From Poriferisodalis sp965208895 (lineage in GTDB: Bacteria; Actinomycetota; Acidimicrobiia; Acidimicrobiales; Poriferisodalaceae), in NCBI RefSeq assembly GCF_965208895.1, contig NZ_OZ242363.1:558001-622000 (forward strand): DNA of 64,000 nt, read 5' to 3'. The notes under the pieces are model-generated. The model was given only the letters and a program-made list of their open reading frames with translations. It had not been told where the DNA came from and ran no database searches. Position numbers and translations under genes: made by a program. This document shows, in pieces, positions 48,503-58,039 of the stretch; positions within the stretch are counted from its first letter, which is position 1; each line of letters starts with the position of its first letter.

Positions 48503-49915
48503 ATGAGCTTCGGAGCCATCGACGCGACGCTGGTCGGCGAACTGTCGCGGATTGTCGGGGAGGCACACGTCCTGACCGATCCCGAGATCACTGCGGGCTA
48601 CGTCGTCGACTGGACACGCCGCTTCACCGGCTCGACGCCGCTGGTGGTACGCCCTGGCGACACTGCCGCGACCGCCGCAGTGATGGAAGTGCTGTCAGCC
48701 GCCCGTATCGCCGTCGTGCCGCAGGGAGGAAACACGGGTCTCGTCGGCGGCAGCGTGCCGCTCGCAGGCGAGGCGGTGCTGTCGATGCGTCGTCTCAATG
48801 CCTGCGAGCCGGTGGACGAGCTCGCGACCCAAGTGACATTGGGCGCGGGGGTGACCCTGGCCGACGCCCAGGCCCACGTCGCTGCGTCGGGTCTCAGTGT
48901 GGGCGTGGACCTCGCAGCGCGCGACTCGGCGACGATCGGCGGGATGGTCGCCACCAACGCCGGGGGCATCAACGTGCTGCGTTACGGCGCCATGCGGGCT
49001 CAGGTCGTCGGTATCGAAGCGGTGCTCGCCGACGGGACGGTCGTGAGCCACCTGGCGGGCCTCGAGAAGGACAACACCGGTTACGACCTGGGGAGCCTGC
49101 TTGCAGGCAGCGAAGGCACACTCGGCATCATCACGCGCGTGCGGCTGCGGCTGCACCCCACCCAGCCCGAGCGTGCCACCGCCCTGCTGGCCTTCGAGTC
49201 AGCTGCCGATGCTGTCATTGCGGCCGCCGCGTTACGTCGCAGCGTCGCGTCCCTGCATGCGCTCGAAGCTGTCTTCGAGGGAGCAATGGCATTGGTGTCG
49301 TCCCATCTGGGCGTCGCACCTCCTGTCGGCAGCCTGAACGACGGCGGCGCCAGCAATTCTGACGTCGGCGCCGCCTGGCTGATTGCTGAGGCCGCGGCCC
49401 GCACCGATCCCAGCGACGAACTCGGCACAGCCGTCGCTGATCTGGAGGATCTTGTCGTCGACGCGGCTGTGGCGCTCGAGCCGGCTGCACGACAGCGCCT
49501 GTGGGCGTTCCGAGAGAACGTCACCGAGGCGATCTCCGCTGCGGGCATCCCTCACAAGCTGGATGTGACGCTGCCGGCGGCTCGCCTCGCTGAGTTCACC
49601 GACGGCGTTGAGGCCGTCATCAGGGCTGTCGATCCTGAGGCGCAGCCGCTGCTGTTCGGTCACCTTGGCGATGGAAACGTGCACGTCAACGTGCTGGGCC
49701 CCGATGGGGCTGAACCTGCCGACGACGTGGACGGAGCGGTGCTGCGCTACGTCGCCGAGCTGGGCGGCAGCATCTCAGCCGAGCACGGCATCGGGACAGC
49801 CAAGCTCGCAGAGCTGCACCTCAACCGCTCGGAGGCCGAGCTGGCGGTATTCGGCGCGATCAAACGAGCGCTGGACCCCGCTGGCTTGCTCAATCCCAAC
49901 GTTCTGCTGCCCTGA
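48503..49915 (+). CDS. FAD-binding D-2-hydroxyacid dehydrogenase (GlcD/D2HGDH-like)
   Basis: The 470-residue VAO-fold protein shows VVRPGDTAATAAVMEVL, PQGGNTGLVGGSVPL (FAD site), DLAARDSATIGGMVATNAGG, GSEGTLGIITRVRLRLHP and the C-terminal HLGDGNVHVNVLG and SAEHGIGTAKLAEL. This subgroup oxidises D-2-hydroxyglutarate or D-lactate. It is not linked to GlcE or GlcF-type subunits, unlike the operon at 34-38 kb, so it likely works alone. Confidence 0.88.
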   Translation: MSFGAIDATLVGELSRIVGEAHVLTDPEITAGYVVDWTRRFTGSTPLVVRPGDTAATAAVMEVLSAARIAVVPQGGNTGLVGGSVPLAGEAVLSMRRLNACEPVDELATQVTLGAGVTLADAQAHVAASGLSVGVDLAARDSATIGGMVATNAGGINVLRYGAMRAQVVGIEAVLADGTVVSHLAGLEKDNTGYDLGSLLAGSEGTLGIITRVRLRLHPTQPERATALLAFESAADAVIAAAALRRSVASLHALEAVFEGAMALVSSHLGVAPPVGSLNDGGASNSDVGAAWLIAEAAARTDPSDELGTAVADLEDLVVDAAVALEPAARQRLWAFRENVTEAISAAGIPHKLDVTLPAARLAEFTDGVEAVIRAVDPEAQPLLFGHLGDGNVHVNVLGPDGAEPADDVDGAVLRYVAELGGSISAEHGIGTAKLAELHLNRSEAELAVFGAIKRALDPAGLLNPNVLLP

Positions 49916-49958
49916 GGCGGCATGTTCTGTCGCGCAGGCGGCGGCAGACCTGCGGGTC

Positions 49959-49964
49959 TACCGT
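49959..49964 (+). promoter_or_regulatory. -10 box TACCGT, 7 bp before the start at 49972
   Basis: The hexamer lies between the D-2-hydroxyacid dehydrogenase gene and the ggt start. Confidence 0.5.
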
Positions 49965-49971
49965 TCGATCC

Positions 49972-51564
49972 ATGAGCCGTACGCAGGTCCCGTTTGCCAC
50001 CCGCTACGCCCGCAGCGGCATGGTGTGCAGTGTCGACCACCTTGCGAGCGAGGCCGGCGTGTCGCTGCTGCGCGCGGGCGGCTCAGCGGCAGACGCAGCA
50101 GTGGCCGCCTCGGCCGTGCTTGCGGTGACCACCCAGCACATGTGCGGCATGGGCGGAGACCTGTGGGCGCTCGTCCACGACGCCGACGGCGCCGCCCCCG
50201 CCGCGCTCAATGCAAGCGGTCGAGCCGGGAGCGGCGCCGACGCCGATGCCCTGCGTGCCGAGGGCCGCACGCGCATGCGCTTCCGCTCCGACATTCGCAG
50301 TGTGCCGGTGCCCGGGTGTGTCGACGGGTGGATGAGCTTGCACGAACGATTCGGGCGGGCGCCGCTGTCGGAGGTGTTTTCGACGGCCATCGACCTCGCA
50401 AGCGGCGGCTTCCCGCTCTCGCCTCATGGCTCCGCCGCCGCGGCATTGCTCGACGGCATCGCAAACGCTGACGACTACTCGCCCCGGAGCCAGCCGGGAG
50501 ATCTCATCACCCGGCCCGGTGTCGCCGCTGCGCTGCGCGAGATCGTCGACGGTGGCCGCGAAGCCTTCTACGAAGGCGTTTTCGCGCAAGATCTCATCGA
50601 GCTGGGCGGCGGCGAGTACACCACGGCCGACGTGGCCCGCTCCCACGCCGACTGGGTGACGCCGCTGCGTGCCGATGCGTGGGGGCACACCCTGTGGACC
50701 GTGCCGCCGAACTCGCAGGGCTACCTCACGCTGGCGGGCGCATGGATTGCCTCAGGTCTCGACCTGCCCGCAGACCCCGAAGACCCGCTATTCGCACACC
50801 TGCTGGCCGAGGCCGCAAAGCAGGCGGGCTGGGATCGCCCCGCAGTGCTGTCGCAGGACGCTGACGGCGCTGCGCTCATCGCACCGCAGCGGCTGGCACC
50901 GCGCCGCGCCGCAATCTCGCCCGACGCAGCGGCAGCGCTCGGCTCGGGCACCGGTACCGGCGACACGATGTATCTCGCGGCGGTGGATGCCGATCACATG
51001 GGCGTTTCGCTGATCCAGTCGAATGCCGGGGGCTGGGGCGTGGGGCTGTGGACGCCGACGCACCGGATCAGCCTGCACAACCGGGGCATCGGCTTCAATC
51101 TCGTCGCGGGCCACCCGGCCGAGTACCGACCGGGGCGGCGCCCTCCTCACACGCTCGCCCCGGCGATAGTCCAGCGCGCCGACGGTTCGCTGCGCTCGGT
51201 CGTGGGAACAATGGGAGGCGACGCCCAGCCACAGGTGCTGCTGCAAGTACTGGCCCGGACGCTGTGCGCCGGCGAAGAACCGGCGACGGCAATCGGCTCG
51301 GGCCGCTGGCGCTGGGGCGCCGCCGAGGGAACCGGCTTCGACACCTGGGCCGATCCCGGCAATCTCCAGATGTACATCGAGGGCCACGCGCCGTGGTCAA
51401 CCAGCGACAGCGTTGCCGACCTCACCCGGCGAGGCCACCGGGTCGGCATCGACCGCCCGCACGACAACTCCTACGGCCATGCGCATCTCATCGAGGTGCA
51501 CGACGGTGTGCTCGCCGGAGCGGCGGATCCACGCGCGCTCACCGGCTCTGCTGCGGGCTACTGA
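49972..51564 (+). CDS. ggt: Gamma-glutamyltransferase family (Ntn hydrolase)
   Basis: The 530-residue protein matches GGT: GSAADAAVAASAVLAVTTQH, CGMGGDLWALV, RSVPVPGCVDGWMSLHERFG, then the autoprocessing threonine T332 in GTGDTMYLAAVDADHMG and the small-subunit PHTLAPAIVQRADGSL, VGTMGGDAQPQVLLQ. It cleaves gamma-glutamyl bonds, typically in glutathione or gamma-glutamyl peptides. No clear signal peptide is present, so it may be cytoplasmic, or a cephalosporin-acylase-like relative. Confidence 0.9.
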   Translation: MSRTQVPFATRYARSGMVCSVDHLASEAGVSLLRAGGSAADAAVAASAVLAVTTQHMCGMGGDLWALVHDADGAAPAALNASGRAGSGADADALRAEGRTRMRFRSDIRSVPVPGCVDGWMSLHERFGRAPLSEVFSTAIDLASGGFPLSPHGSAAAALLDGIANADDYSPRSQPGDLITRPGVAAALREIVDGGREAFYEGVFAQDLIELGGGEYTTADVARSHADWVTPLRADAWGHTLWTVPPNSQGYLTLAGAWIASGLDLPADPEDPLFAHLLAEAAKQAGWDRPAVLSQDADGAALIAPQRLAPRRAAISPDAAAALGSGTGTGDTMYLAAVDADHMGVSLIQSNAGGWGVGLWTPTHRISLHNRGIGFNLVAGHPAEYRPGRRPPHTLAPAIVQRADGSLRSVVGTMGGDAQPQVLLQVLARTLCAGEEPATAIGSGRWRWGAAEGTGFDTWADPGNLQMYIEGHAPWSTSDSVADLTRRGHRVGIDRPHDNSYGHAHLIEVHDGVLAGAADPRALTGSAAGY

Positions 51565-51585
51565 ACCCGAACGCAGTCGAGCGCC

Positions 51586-52107
51586 CTAGCGCGGCATCGG
51601 CTCGGCAACCTCGAGCCGGGAGGGGCCGAGCGAGCGGGCGACGAACAGTGCGGCGTAGGCACGGTCGCGCAATTCGGCTGCTTCGAGGGCATGGGTGGGA
51701 TAGCTGGCCACGCCCATCGAGAGCGTGACGCCGGTGTGATACGAGCGCGCGGCGACCTCACGGCGAACCCGATCGGCGGCCCACACCGCACCGCCGTGAG
51801 GCGTGTCGTCGAGGATTGCGGCCAGAATCCCGCCGGTGCAATGGCAGACGCTGTCGGACTCGCGCAGCGTGCCACGCACCAAGCGTGCCGCGAGCCGTTG
51901 GGCGACCCGGGCCTGTGTGCCGCTGAGCTCCTCGAATCCGTCGACTTCGAAGAACACCACCGAAAGAGGCTGCAGGGCGCGCCGAGCCAACGCCAGCTTG
52001 CGGTCGAGCAGGAGTGCGAATACACGCACGTCGGGGAGTCCCGTGACAGGATCCAGCACAGAGTCGAATACGCCGGGGGTAGAGCCCCCGGCGCCATGGC
52101 GAGCCAT
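51586..52107 (-). CDS. GGDEF-domain protein with degenerate active site
   Basis: About 173 residues form a GGDEF-like domain: DPVTGLPDVRVFALLLDRKL, SVVFFEVDGFEELSG (the DxDxFK-type strand), and SMGVASYPTHALEAAELRDRAYAALFVAR. The catalytic GGDEF is replaced by CHCTGGILAAIL, so diguanylate cyclase activity is unlikely. It may bind GTP or c-di-GMP, or act through protein contacts. The start is uncertain; the ATG at 52107 avoids overlap with the FAH gene, and a GTG at 52125 is possible. Confidence 0.7.
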   Translation of the reverse strand: MARHGAGGSTPGVFDSVLDPVTGLPDVRVFALLLDRKLALARRALQPLSVVFFEVDGFEELSGTQARVAQRLAARLVRGTLRESDSVCHCTGGILAAILDDTPHGGAVWAADRVRREVAARSYHTGVTLSMGVASYPTHALEAAELRDRAYAALFVARSLGPSRLEVAEPMPR

Positions 52108-52153
52108 GGAGTGCCAGAGTGCCACCTTCAAGCGATCCGCACAATGCCCGCTG

Positions 52154-52159
52154 TAGCGT
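52154..52159 (+). promoter_or_regulatory. -10 box TAGCGT, 6 bp before the start at 52166
   Basis: The box lies in the divergent region with the GGDEF gene and favours the 52166 start. Confidence 0.45.
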
Positions 52160-52165
52160 CGGCGC

Positions 52166-53014
52166 ATGCGCATCGCACGACATCTCCTTGACGGCCAGCC
52201 GGCGCTGGCCATCGTGACCGACGACGGCCTGGCGACACTCCAGACCGCCCATACCGACCTGACGTCGCTGCTCGACGCCTGCGACGGCAACGTGGTGGCT
52301 GCGGTCGAAGCCATGGCGACGGGCGCAGTGACCCCGCTCGACGAGGCCGACCTGCTCTCACCTGTGGGGCGCCCGCCAACCGTCCTCGCCGTCGGGCTCA
52401 ACTATCGGGCTCATGCAGCCGAGGGCGGCCGGGAGCCCCCGTCGGTGCCGATCATCTTCAACAAGCACCACAACTGCATCGTCGGACCCGGCGACCCGAT
52501 CCACATCCCCGCAGCCGCGCCCGACGTGGTCGACTACGAGGGAGAACTGGCGGTCGTCATCGGGCGCGCTGCCCGGGCCGTGTCGGCGGCCGATGCGCCC
52601 GACTACATCGCCGGCTACACGATCATGAACGATGTCAGCGTGCGGGATTGGCAGCGTGCGAGCCCGACGATGATGATGGGCAAGTCGTGGGACACCCATG
52701 GGCCGTGCGGCCCGTGGATGGTGACCAGCGATTCGCTTGACCCACACGGGTGCCGCCTCGTCACCGAGGTCAGCGGCGAGGTCCGCCAAGACGCCAAGAC
52801 CGACGATCTCATCTTCAACTGCTATGAGATCGTCGAGCACCTCTCGACGGCGTTCACGCTGGATCCGGGCACGATCATCGCCACGGGAACGCCGGCGGGT
52901 GTGGGTCTGTATTTCGACCCGCCGCGCCTGCTCAGCCCGGGCGACGAAGTGTCCATCACGATCGAAGGCATCGGCACGCTGACAAATCCCGTCATCGCGG
53001 AGCCCAACGCCTAG
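52166..53014 (+). CDS. Fumarylacetoacetate hydrolase-family protein
   Basis: The 282-residue protein has the FAH beta-roll: VGLNYRAHAAEGG, PIIFNKHHNCIVGPGDPI, the metal motif DYEGELAVVIGRAARAV (E.E), NDVSVRDWQ, KSWDTHGPCGPWMV and TGTPAGVG. Members hydrolyse or decarboxylate 2-oxo-alkenoates in aromatic breakdown, or act on acylpyruvates. The substrate is not assignable. It precedes a DNA glycosylase gene by about 10 bp. Confidence 0.9.
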   Translation: MRIARHLLDGQPALAIVTDDGLATLQTAHTDLTSLLDACDGNVVAAVEAMATGAVTPLDEADLLSPVGRPPTVLAVGLNYRAHAAEGGREPPSVPIIFNKHHNCIVGPGDPIHIPAAAPDVVDYEGELAVVIGRAARAVSAADAPDYIAGYTIMNDVSVRDWQRASPTMMMGKSWDTHGPCGPWMVTSDSLDPHGCRLVTEVSGEVRQDAKTDDLIFNCYEIVEHLSTAFTLDPGTIIATGTPAGVGLYFDPPRLLSPGDEVSITIEGIGTLTNPVIAEPNA

Positions 53015-53026
53015 GCAGCACTTGTG

Positions 53027-53974
53027 ATGCCGTCGGGCCCCAGCACAGCGGCCGCATCGGGAACGGCGCAGCCCGACGTGCGGGAGCGCTTCGAGTTCAG
53101 CTTCTCCGTGGATGCAGGAAAGGCACTCGGACGCGTGGGCGGCAAGGGCGCCTTGGGGCCGGTGCTCTACGACGGCCCGGTGATCTGGCGGGCCACCGAC
53201 ACGCCCGCAGGCGAGGCCACGCTGCACATCACTCGTGCCGGACACGCTGTCGAGGTCGCCGGGTGGGGACCGGGCGCGGCGGATGCCGTCGCCGGAGTGC
53301 CGGCGCTGCTGGGCGCTCACGATGAGCCCGCGGCCCTCGTCCCCCACGACAGCATCGTTGCGGGCTGGGTCCGTCGCTGGCCGCAGCGCCGCCTCACCGC
53401 TACCGGCACGGTCTGGGAGCATGTCGTTCCAACGGTGTGCGGCCAGAAGGTTCCCGGGCTCAACGCCCGGAACTCATGGCAGGGCATCCTGCGGCGATGG
53501 GGTCGCCGCCCGCCAGGACCGGCACCGGGCATGCTCCGTTTGCCGCCTGCCCCCGAGTTCATGGCGTCGCTCGCCTACCACGAATTTCACCGCTTCGACA
53601 TCGAACGCCGGCGCGCCGAGGCGATCATCGCCTTCGCCCGGCGGGCCGGCACGCTCGAGAGCGTGGCACGGCTGTCGCCCACCGAGGCCCGCGACCACCT
53701 TCAGACCGTCAGGGGCATCGGACCGTGGACGGCGTCAATCGTCGTGTTGCTCTGCCACGGCGATCCCGATTCGGTGATCGTCGGCGACTACCAGATCCCC
53801 AACTACGTCACCTGGCACCTGGCCGGGGAGCGGCGCGGCGACGACGCCCGGATGCTGGAACTGCTCGAGCCCTACCGCGGCCAGCGTGCCCGTGTACAAG
53901 GACTGGCCAAGTCTGCCGGGGCACCCCCGCGCCACGGCCCACGAATGTCCCTGCAAGACCTGCAGGGGCAATAG
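53027..53974 (+). CDS. DNA-3-methyladenine glycosylase II-like (AlkA/HhH-GPD)
   Basis: About 315 residues carry a helix-hairpin-helix glycosylase domain: AYHEFHRFDIERRRAEAII, then LQTVRGIGPWTASIVVLL (HhH) and the catalytic aspartate in VGDYQIPNYVT (about D254). It removes alkylated bases in base-excision repair. The ATG at 53027 is chosen; a GTG 3 bp earlier is equivalent. Closeness to the FAH gene is probably incidental. It is convergent with atuA-like. Confidence 0.88.
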   Translation: MPSGPSTAAASGTAQPDVRERFEFSFSVDAGKALGRVGGKGALGPVLYDGPVIWRATDTPAGEATLHITRAGHAVEVAGWGPGAADAVAGVPALLGAHDEPAALVPHDSIVAGWVRRWPQRRLTATGTVWEHVVPTVCGQKVPGLNARNSWQGILRRWGRRPPGPAPGMLRLPPAPEFMASLAYHEFHRFDIERRRAEAIIAFARRAGTLESVARLSPTEARDHLQTVRGIGPWTASIVVLLCHGDPDSVIVGDYQIPNYVTWHLAGERRGDDARMLELLEPYRGQRARVQGLAKSAGAPPRHGPRMSLQDLQGQ

Positions 53975-53978
53975 CCGG

Positions 53979-55754
53979 CTAGCCCAGCAGCGCCTCGGGA
54001 ATCTCGACCAGCTTGGCGCGCAGGTATTCCCCCAACGCCTTCGCCTGCGGGTCTTGCCGGGTCGACGCAGCCACGCCTTCTTCCAGCAGCCCGTGGAAAA
54101 TGAAGTTGAGGCTCCAGATATTTGGCAGGTCGTAGCGATCTACTCGGTGCTCGGCCGCTTCAGGCATGAGCTGCGCGAGCCGTTCGACGGTCAGGAAGTC
54201 GGACAGCCACCAGAAGGCCTCAGCCGAACGGGCGAAGATGCCCAGATTCGCATTCGGGCCCTTGTCGCCCGAGCGTGTGCCGTACAGCGTGCCGAGCGGC
54301 ACCGTGCGTGTCGGCCCGCCGGGAGGCTCGACCCGCTCGGGGGGCGCCACCGCCACTCCGGAGAAGGCGATGTCGGGAGGGGTGCTGTCGACCACGGTCC
54401 GGCGGCCGTCCACCACGACCTGCATGGGAACCAGCTCCGCGTCGACCAGCGCTGGCCAGTACACCCCGAAGGGCTGGCCCGGACCCGGGCCTCCCCCGGT
54501 GCCGAACATCCCAGGAATCGAGCACAGGCCGATCTCGGTGCCTGCATTCGAGAACGCGCGGCCGACCTTGCGCTCGTCGGGGTCCTTCACGACGATCTTG
54601 TAGACGGCGACGGCTTCCTCGTTGGTGCCTGGGTCGGCCTTGTGCGTCGGCAGGAACTTGCGCACCACGGTCTCGTAGTCGTCAGGGCTGTAGGGGCACG
54701 CATGCCAGAACTGGCGCTCGATGAGCTCTGCCTTTGCCTCGATGTCGAGGCCAGTCAGCCCAATGGAGATCTGGTTGCGGAATCCGCCCTGGTAGTTCAT
54801 GGCCACCTTGAGCGTGGGGGGTGCGGGCTCGCCGCGGACGCCGCTGATGCGGACCCGGTCGCGCCCGATCTGGGTCAGCTCGATGGTGTCGAAACGGCTC
54901 ACCACATCGGGGTTGAGGTAGCGCTCGCTCTGGATCTCGTACAGCAATTGCGAGGTGATCGTGCCGACCGACACCTCGCCGCCGGTGCCCGAGTGCTTGC
55001 CGATCACGCTGGAGCCGTCCGCTGCCACCTCGGCCCACGGAAATCCCGGATAGGTCATGTCGGCGATCTCGGTGAAGAAGCTGTAGTTGCCACCCGTGGC
55101 CTGCCCGCCGCACTCGATCACGTGCCCCGCAACGATCGCGCCGGCCAGCGCGTCCCAGTCGTCACGGGTCCAACCGTGATGCCACGCCGCGGGCCCGGCC
55201 ACGACGGCTGCATCAGTGGCGCGCCCGGTGATGACGATGTCAGCACCCTGATGCAGGGCCTCCACGATTCCCCAACAGCCGATGTACGCGTTCGCAGTCA
55301 CGATCCGATCGGCCAGCTCGCCCAAAGGCTGACCTGTGTCGAGATGGGCGAAGTCGTTCCCGGCCGTGATCAAGTCGCCCAAGCGGTCCGTCAGGTCGTC
55401 GCCGTCGACATAGGCGATGGACGGGTTGAGGCCCAGCCGGTCCGCGACCTCGGCCACGGCGTCGGCGCACCCCGAAGGATTCAGACCCCCGGCGTTGGTC
55501 ACCACCTTGATGCCCCGGTCCAGGCAGGTGCCCATGACCTCCTCCATCTGGGTGACGAACGTCCGGGCGTAGCCGGCGCCGGGCCGCTTGGCCGCGATAC
55601 GCGACAGGATCAGCATGGTCAGCTCGGCGAGCCAGTCGCCCGTGAGGGCATCGATAGGGCCACCGGTGACCATCTCGCGAGCGGCAGCGAGGCGATCCCC
55701 GAAGAAACCGCTGCAGTTGGCAATCCGGATGGGCGGCGCAGTCGTCGTGCTCAT
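53979..55754 (-). CDS. AtuA/DUF1446-family protein
   Basis: The 591-residue protein resembles AtuA: RIANCSGFFGDRLAAAREMV, VTNAGGLNPSGCADAVAEVA, DIVITGRATDAAVVAGPAAW and ECGGQATGGNYSFF. The C-terminal part (GTLYGTRSGDKGPNANLGIF) is the usual extra domain of the longer forms. AtuA is needed for acyclic terpene (citronellol, geraniol) use in Pseudomonas, probably on an acyl-CoA derivative. No carboxylase subunits are nearby, so the role here is open. No strong ribosome site or -10 box is obvious before the ATG. Confidence 0.88.
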   Translation of the reverse strand: MSTTTAPPIRIANCSGFFGDRLAAAREMVTGGPIDALTGDWLAELTMLILSRIAAKRPGAGYARTFVTQMEEVMGTCLDRGIKVVTNAGGLNPSGCADAVAEVADRLGLNPSIAYVDGDDLTDRLGDLITAGNDFAHLDTGQPLGELADRIVTANAYIGCWGIVEALHQGADIVITGRATDAAVVAGPAAWHHGWTRDDWDALAGAIVAGHVIECGGQATGGNYSFFTEIADMTYPGFPWAEVAADGSSVIGKHSGTGGEVSVGTITSQLLYEIQSERYLNPDVVSRFDTIELTQIGRDRVRISGVRGEPAPPTLKVAMNYQGGFRNQISIGLTGLDIEAKAELIERQFWHACPYSPDDYETVVRKFLPTHKADPGTNEEAVAVYKIVVKDPDERKVGRAFSNAGTEIGLCSIPGMFGTGGGPGPGQPFGVYWPALVDAELVPMQVVVDGRRTVVDSTPPDIAFSGVAVAPPERVEPPGGPTRTVPLGTLYGTRSGDKGPNANLGIFARSAEAFWWLSDFLTVERLAQLMPEAAEHRVDRYDLPNIWSLNFIFHGLLEEGVAASTRQDPQAKALGEYLRAKLVEIPEALLG

Positions 55755-55890
55755 GTGGGGTGCTCGTCTTCTTCTGTTGGGGAGACTCAGGTTCTGTTCG
55801 GGGCTCGGGCGGGTGGCGCCCCGCTGTGGGGTGCTGGGGTGCCCAATGCTCGGATGCAGGGTAGGTCACCGCTCTGCCAGACTTCCCGCC

Positions 55891-56580
55891 ATGGCGAACC
55901 CCGTGCTCCTGCTCCACGGCTTCACTGGCTCGGTGGCGAGCACTTGGCAGCCGACCGGGATCATCGATCTGCTGACCGACGGCGGACGCGAGGTCATCGC
56001 GTGGGATCTTCCCGGACACGGCTCAGCACCGAAGCACCACGACCCAGCCGGGTACGCCGACATGGAATCCAAGCTGGTCGAGCGGCTCGCCTCGGAGTTC
56101 GGTGATCAAGCTGTCGACGGTGTGGGCTTCTCGATGGGATCGCGCACGCTGCTGGTCATGGCGGCGATGGCACCCGAGCGTTTCGGTCGCCTGGTCGTCT
56201 CAGGCGTCGGCCGGAACCTGTTCGAACGCGACGACGAACAGGCCGAACGGATCGCGCGCGGCGTCGCCGGCGAAGCCGAGGCCGATGATGTCCACGCCCA
56301 GACCTTCGCCCGCTATGCCGCCGAGCCCGACCAGGACGGCCAAGCGCTGGCGGCGTTCATGCGCCGCAAGCACGCACCGCTCGGAGCTGCCGAATTCGCA
56401 CGCATCACCCATCCGGTGCGAGTGGTCCTCGGCACCGAAGACTTCGCAGGCCCCGCGGATCCGCTCCTCGACGCCTTGGGGGATGCTTCATTCACGGGTC
56501 TGCGTGGCTGCGATCACTTCGCCACGCCCAAGAACTTCGGCTTTATCGACGCGGTGATGGAACACCTCGAGGTTTTCTGA
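55891..56580 (+). CDS. Alpha/beta-fold hydrolase
   Basis: The 229-residue protein has the oxyanion HGFTGSVASTW, the nucleophile S81 in GFSMGSR, an acid in GTEDFAGP and the C-terminal histidine in CDHFATPK. It resembles small esterases and C-C hydrolases. The substrate is unknown. It is divergent from the AtuA gene by 136 bp, and its end overlaps the convergent DUF4031 gene by 38 bp. Confidence 0.8.
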   Translation: MANPVLLLHGFTGSVASTWQPTGIIDLLTDGGREVIAWDLPGHGSAPKHHDPAGYADMESKLVERLASEFGDQAVDGVGFSMGSRTLLVMAAMAPERFGRLVVSGVGRNLFERDDEQAERIARGVAGEAEADDVHAQTFARYAAEPDQDGQALAAFMRRKHAPLGAAEFARITHPVRVVLGTEDFAGPADPLLDALGDASFTGLRGCDHFATPKNFGFIDAVMEHLEVF

Positions 56581-56818
56581 GCCCCGCAGCCCGCAGCCGC
56601 GACACCAACTCACGGCTGTTTACCCCGACGGCGCCCGCTCGCAGCGCCAGCTCTCGCTCCGTCTCATCGACGTCGTAGTGATCGCCCTGGAAGGCAGCGC
56701 GCCGCTTGCCGATGAGAGCTGCGAACCGGTGCAGCTCGTCATAGCTCTCGTCCGAGACGAGGTGGGCCCAGCGGCGGCCGCGCCACGGCCACAGAGCGTC
56801 GTCGACGAGGATCGTCAC
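56543..56818 (-). CDS. DUF4031 protein
   Basis: The 91-residue protein matches DUF4031: ILVDDALWPWRGRRWAHLVS, then LHRFAALIGKRRAAFQGDHY and DVDETERELALRAGA. These proteins are common in actinobacteria and of unknown role; the aspartates and histidine could bind metal. It is the last gene of the minus-strand run from 60.5 kb and overlaps the opposite hydrolase gene by 38 bp. Confidence 0.78.
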   Translation of the reverse strand: MTILVDDALWPWRGRRWAHLVSDESYDELHRFAALIGKRRAAFQGDHYDVDETERELALRAGAVGVNSRELVSRLRAAGLRKPRGVPSPRR

Positions 56819-56836
56819 CGGCCGAACCCGCTCGCC

Positions 56837-58039
56837 TCAGCCCGCAGGCGACTCGTCTTGTTCGGCCGGCTCGCCAGCCTCATCGGCGCCTTCGGCCAAC
56901 TCGGGCACGACAACGGCCTCGTCCGGTTCAGCCGACTGCGACTCGAACATCTCAGATTCGATGAGTTCGTGCCGCTTGATGTAGGTCGACACGAAGGCCT
57001 GGATGGTTGCTGCCGCAGGCACGGCCAGCAACGCCCCGACAGATCCCAGCAGTGCAGCGCCGACGAGCACCGAGCCGAATGCCACCGCCGGATGAATGTT
57101 CATGGTGTGAGCAGTGACGCGAGGCGACAGCATGTAGTTCTCGAGCTGCTGGTACGCCAGCACCACGATGACCACCCAGATCGCCGAGATCGGATTGTCA
57201 AGCAGTGCTATGAGCAGCGGCAGCAAGCCCGCGAGATACGTGCCCACCACCGGCACGAACTGCGAGAGCACGCCCACCCACATCGCAAGCGGCAGCGGCG
57301 AGGGCACGCCGATGATCGCAAACGCTGCCCAGTGCACCAAGAACGCCGCAATCGCGAGCAGTGTCCGCGAGTAGATGTACCCGCCGGTCTTGTCGATAGC
57401 CAGCTCCCAGCCCCGCAGCACAACCGCCTGCCGTTCCGGACTCAGCGCCGAGCACACCAGACGCCGCAGCCGAGGACCCTCGGCGACGAGATAGAACGTG
57501 AACAGCGCGACGGTGAACAGCTGCAGCCCGACGTTGACTGCCGCCGAACCAACGGACACCAAGTTGCCCGCCACGTCGCCCAGCAGCGACGCAGCAGTCC
57601 CGCCCTCGGTGAACTGCGCTGCCACGTTGTCGGTGCTGAGCTCGAAGCCGAACTGCTCGTCGGCCCACTGCTCGATGTCGGCCAGATAGCCGGGCGCGTC
57701 TTCGATGAGCTTGGTGATCTGCTCAGCCAGCACCGATGCGATGGCCGCTCCGAAAGCCCCTGCGGCCAATGCAGACGCCAAGAAGACACACGCTGTGCCG
57801 AGGCCCCGCTTGAGACCCTTGTTCGCGAGCCAGTTGACCGCCGGTTCCATCGCGAATGAGAGGAACAACGACACCAGCAGCACCACCAGCAGATCGCGCA
57901 GCCGGTCGAGCAGCCACGCCGCCGTGGCCAGGCCCACGACCGCGAGCATCGCCAAGCCAATGGCGCGGGGCACCCAGCGCGGCATGCGATCGCGCTCGGG
58001 CAGCCGAAGCTCCGCCCGACGTCGTGCTTCACCCGCCAT
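56837..58039 (-). CDS. AI-2E-family (PerM-like) membrane protein
   Basis: The 400-residue protein has seven to eight membrane segments and the AI-2E/PerM pattern: RDLLVVLLVSLFLSFAMEPA, then LFTVALFTFYLVAEGPRLRR, FVPVVGTYLAGLLPLLIALL and ENYMLSPRVTAHTMNIHP. The family exports AI-2 or acts as a sodium-proton antiporter. The ATG at 58039 is preceded by GGGAG and overlaps the upstream gene by 11 bp. The acidic tail after about residue 370 is not typical. Confidence 0.85.
   Translation of the reverse strand: MAGEARRRAELRLPERDRMPRWVPRAIGLAMLAVVGLATAAWLLDRLRDLLVVLLVSLFLSFAMEPAVNWLANKGLKRGLGTACVFLASALAAGAFGAAIASVLAEQITKLIEDAPGYLADIEQWADEQFGFELSTDNVAAQFTEGGTAASLLGDVAGNLVSVGSAAVNVGLQLFTVALFTFYLVAEGPRLRRLVCSALSPERQAVVLRGWELAIDKTGGYIYSRTLLAIAAFLVHWAAFAIIGVPSPLPLAMWVGVLSQFVPVVGTYLAGLLPLLIALLDNPISAIWVVIVVLAYQQLENYMLSPRVTAHTMNIHPAVAFGSVLVGAALLGSVGALLAVPAAATIQAFVSTYIKRHELIESEMFESQSAEPDEAVVVPELAEGADEAGEPAEQDESPAG

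Noticed and set aside
53886..56105. Plus-strand frame of over 700 codons
   Set aside because: It is antisense to the AtuA gene and has no recognisable motif.
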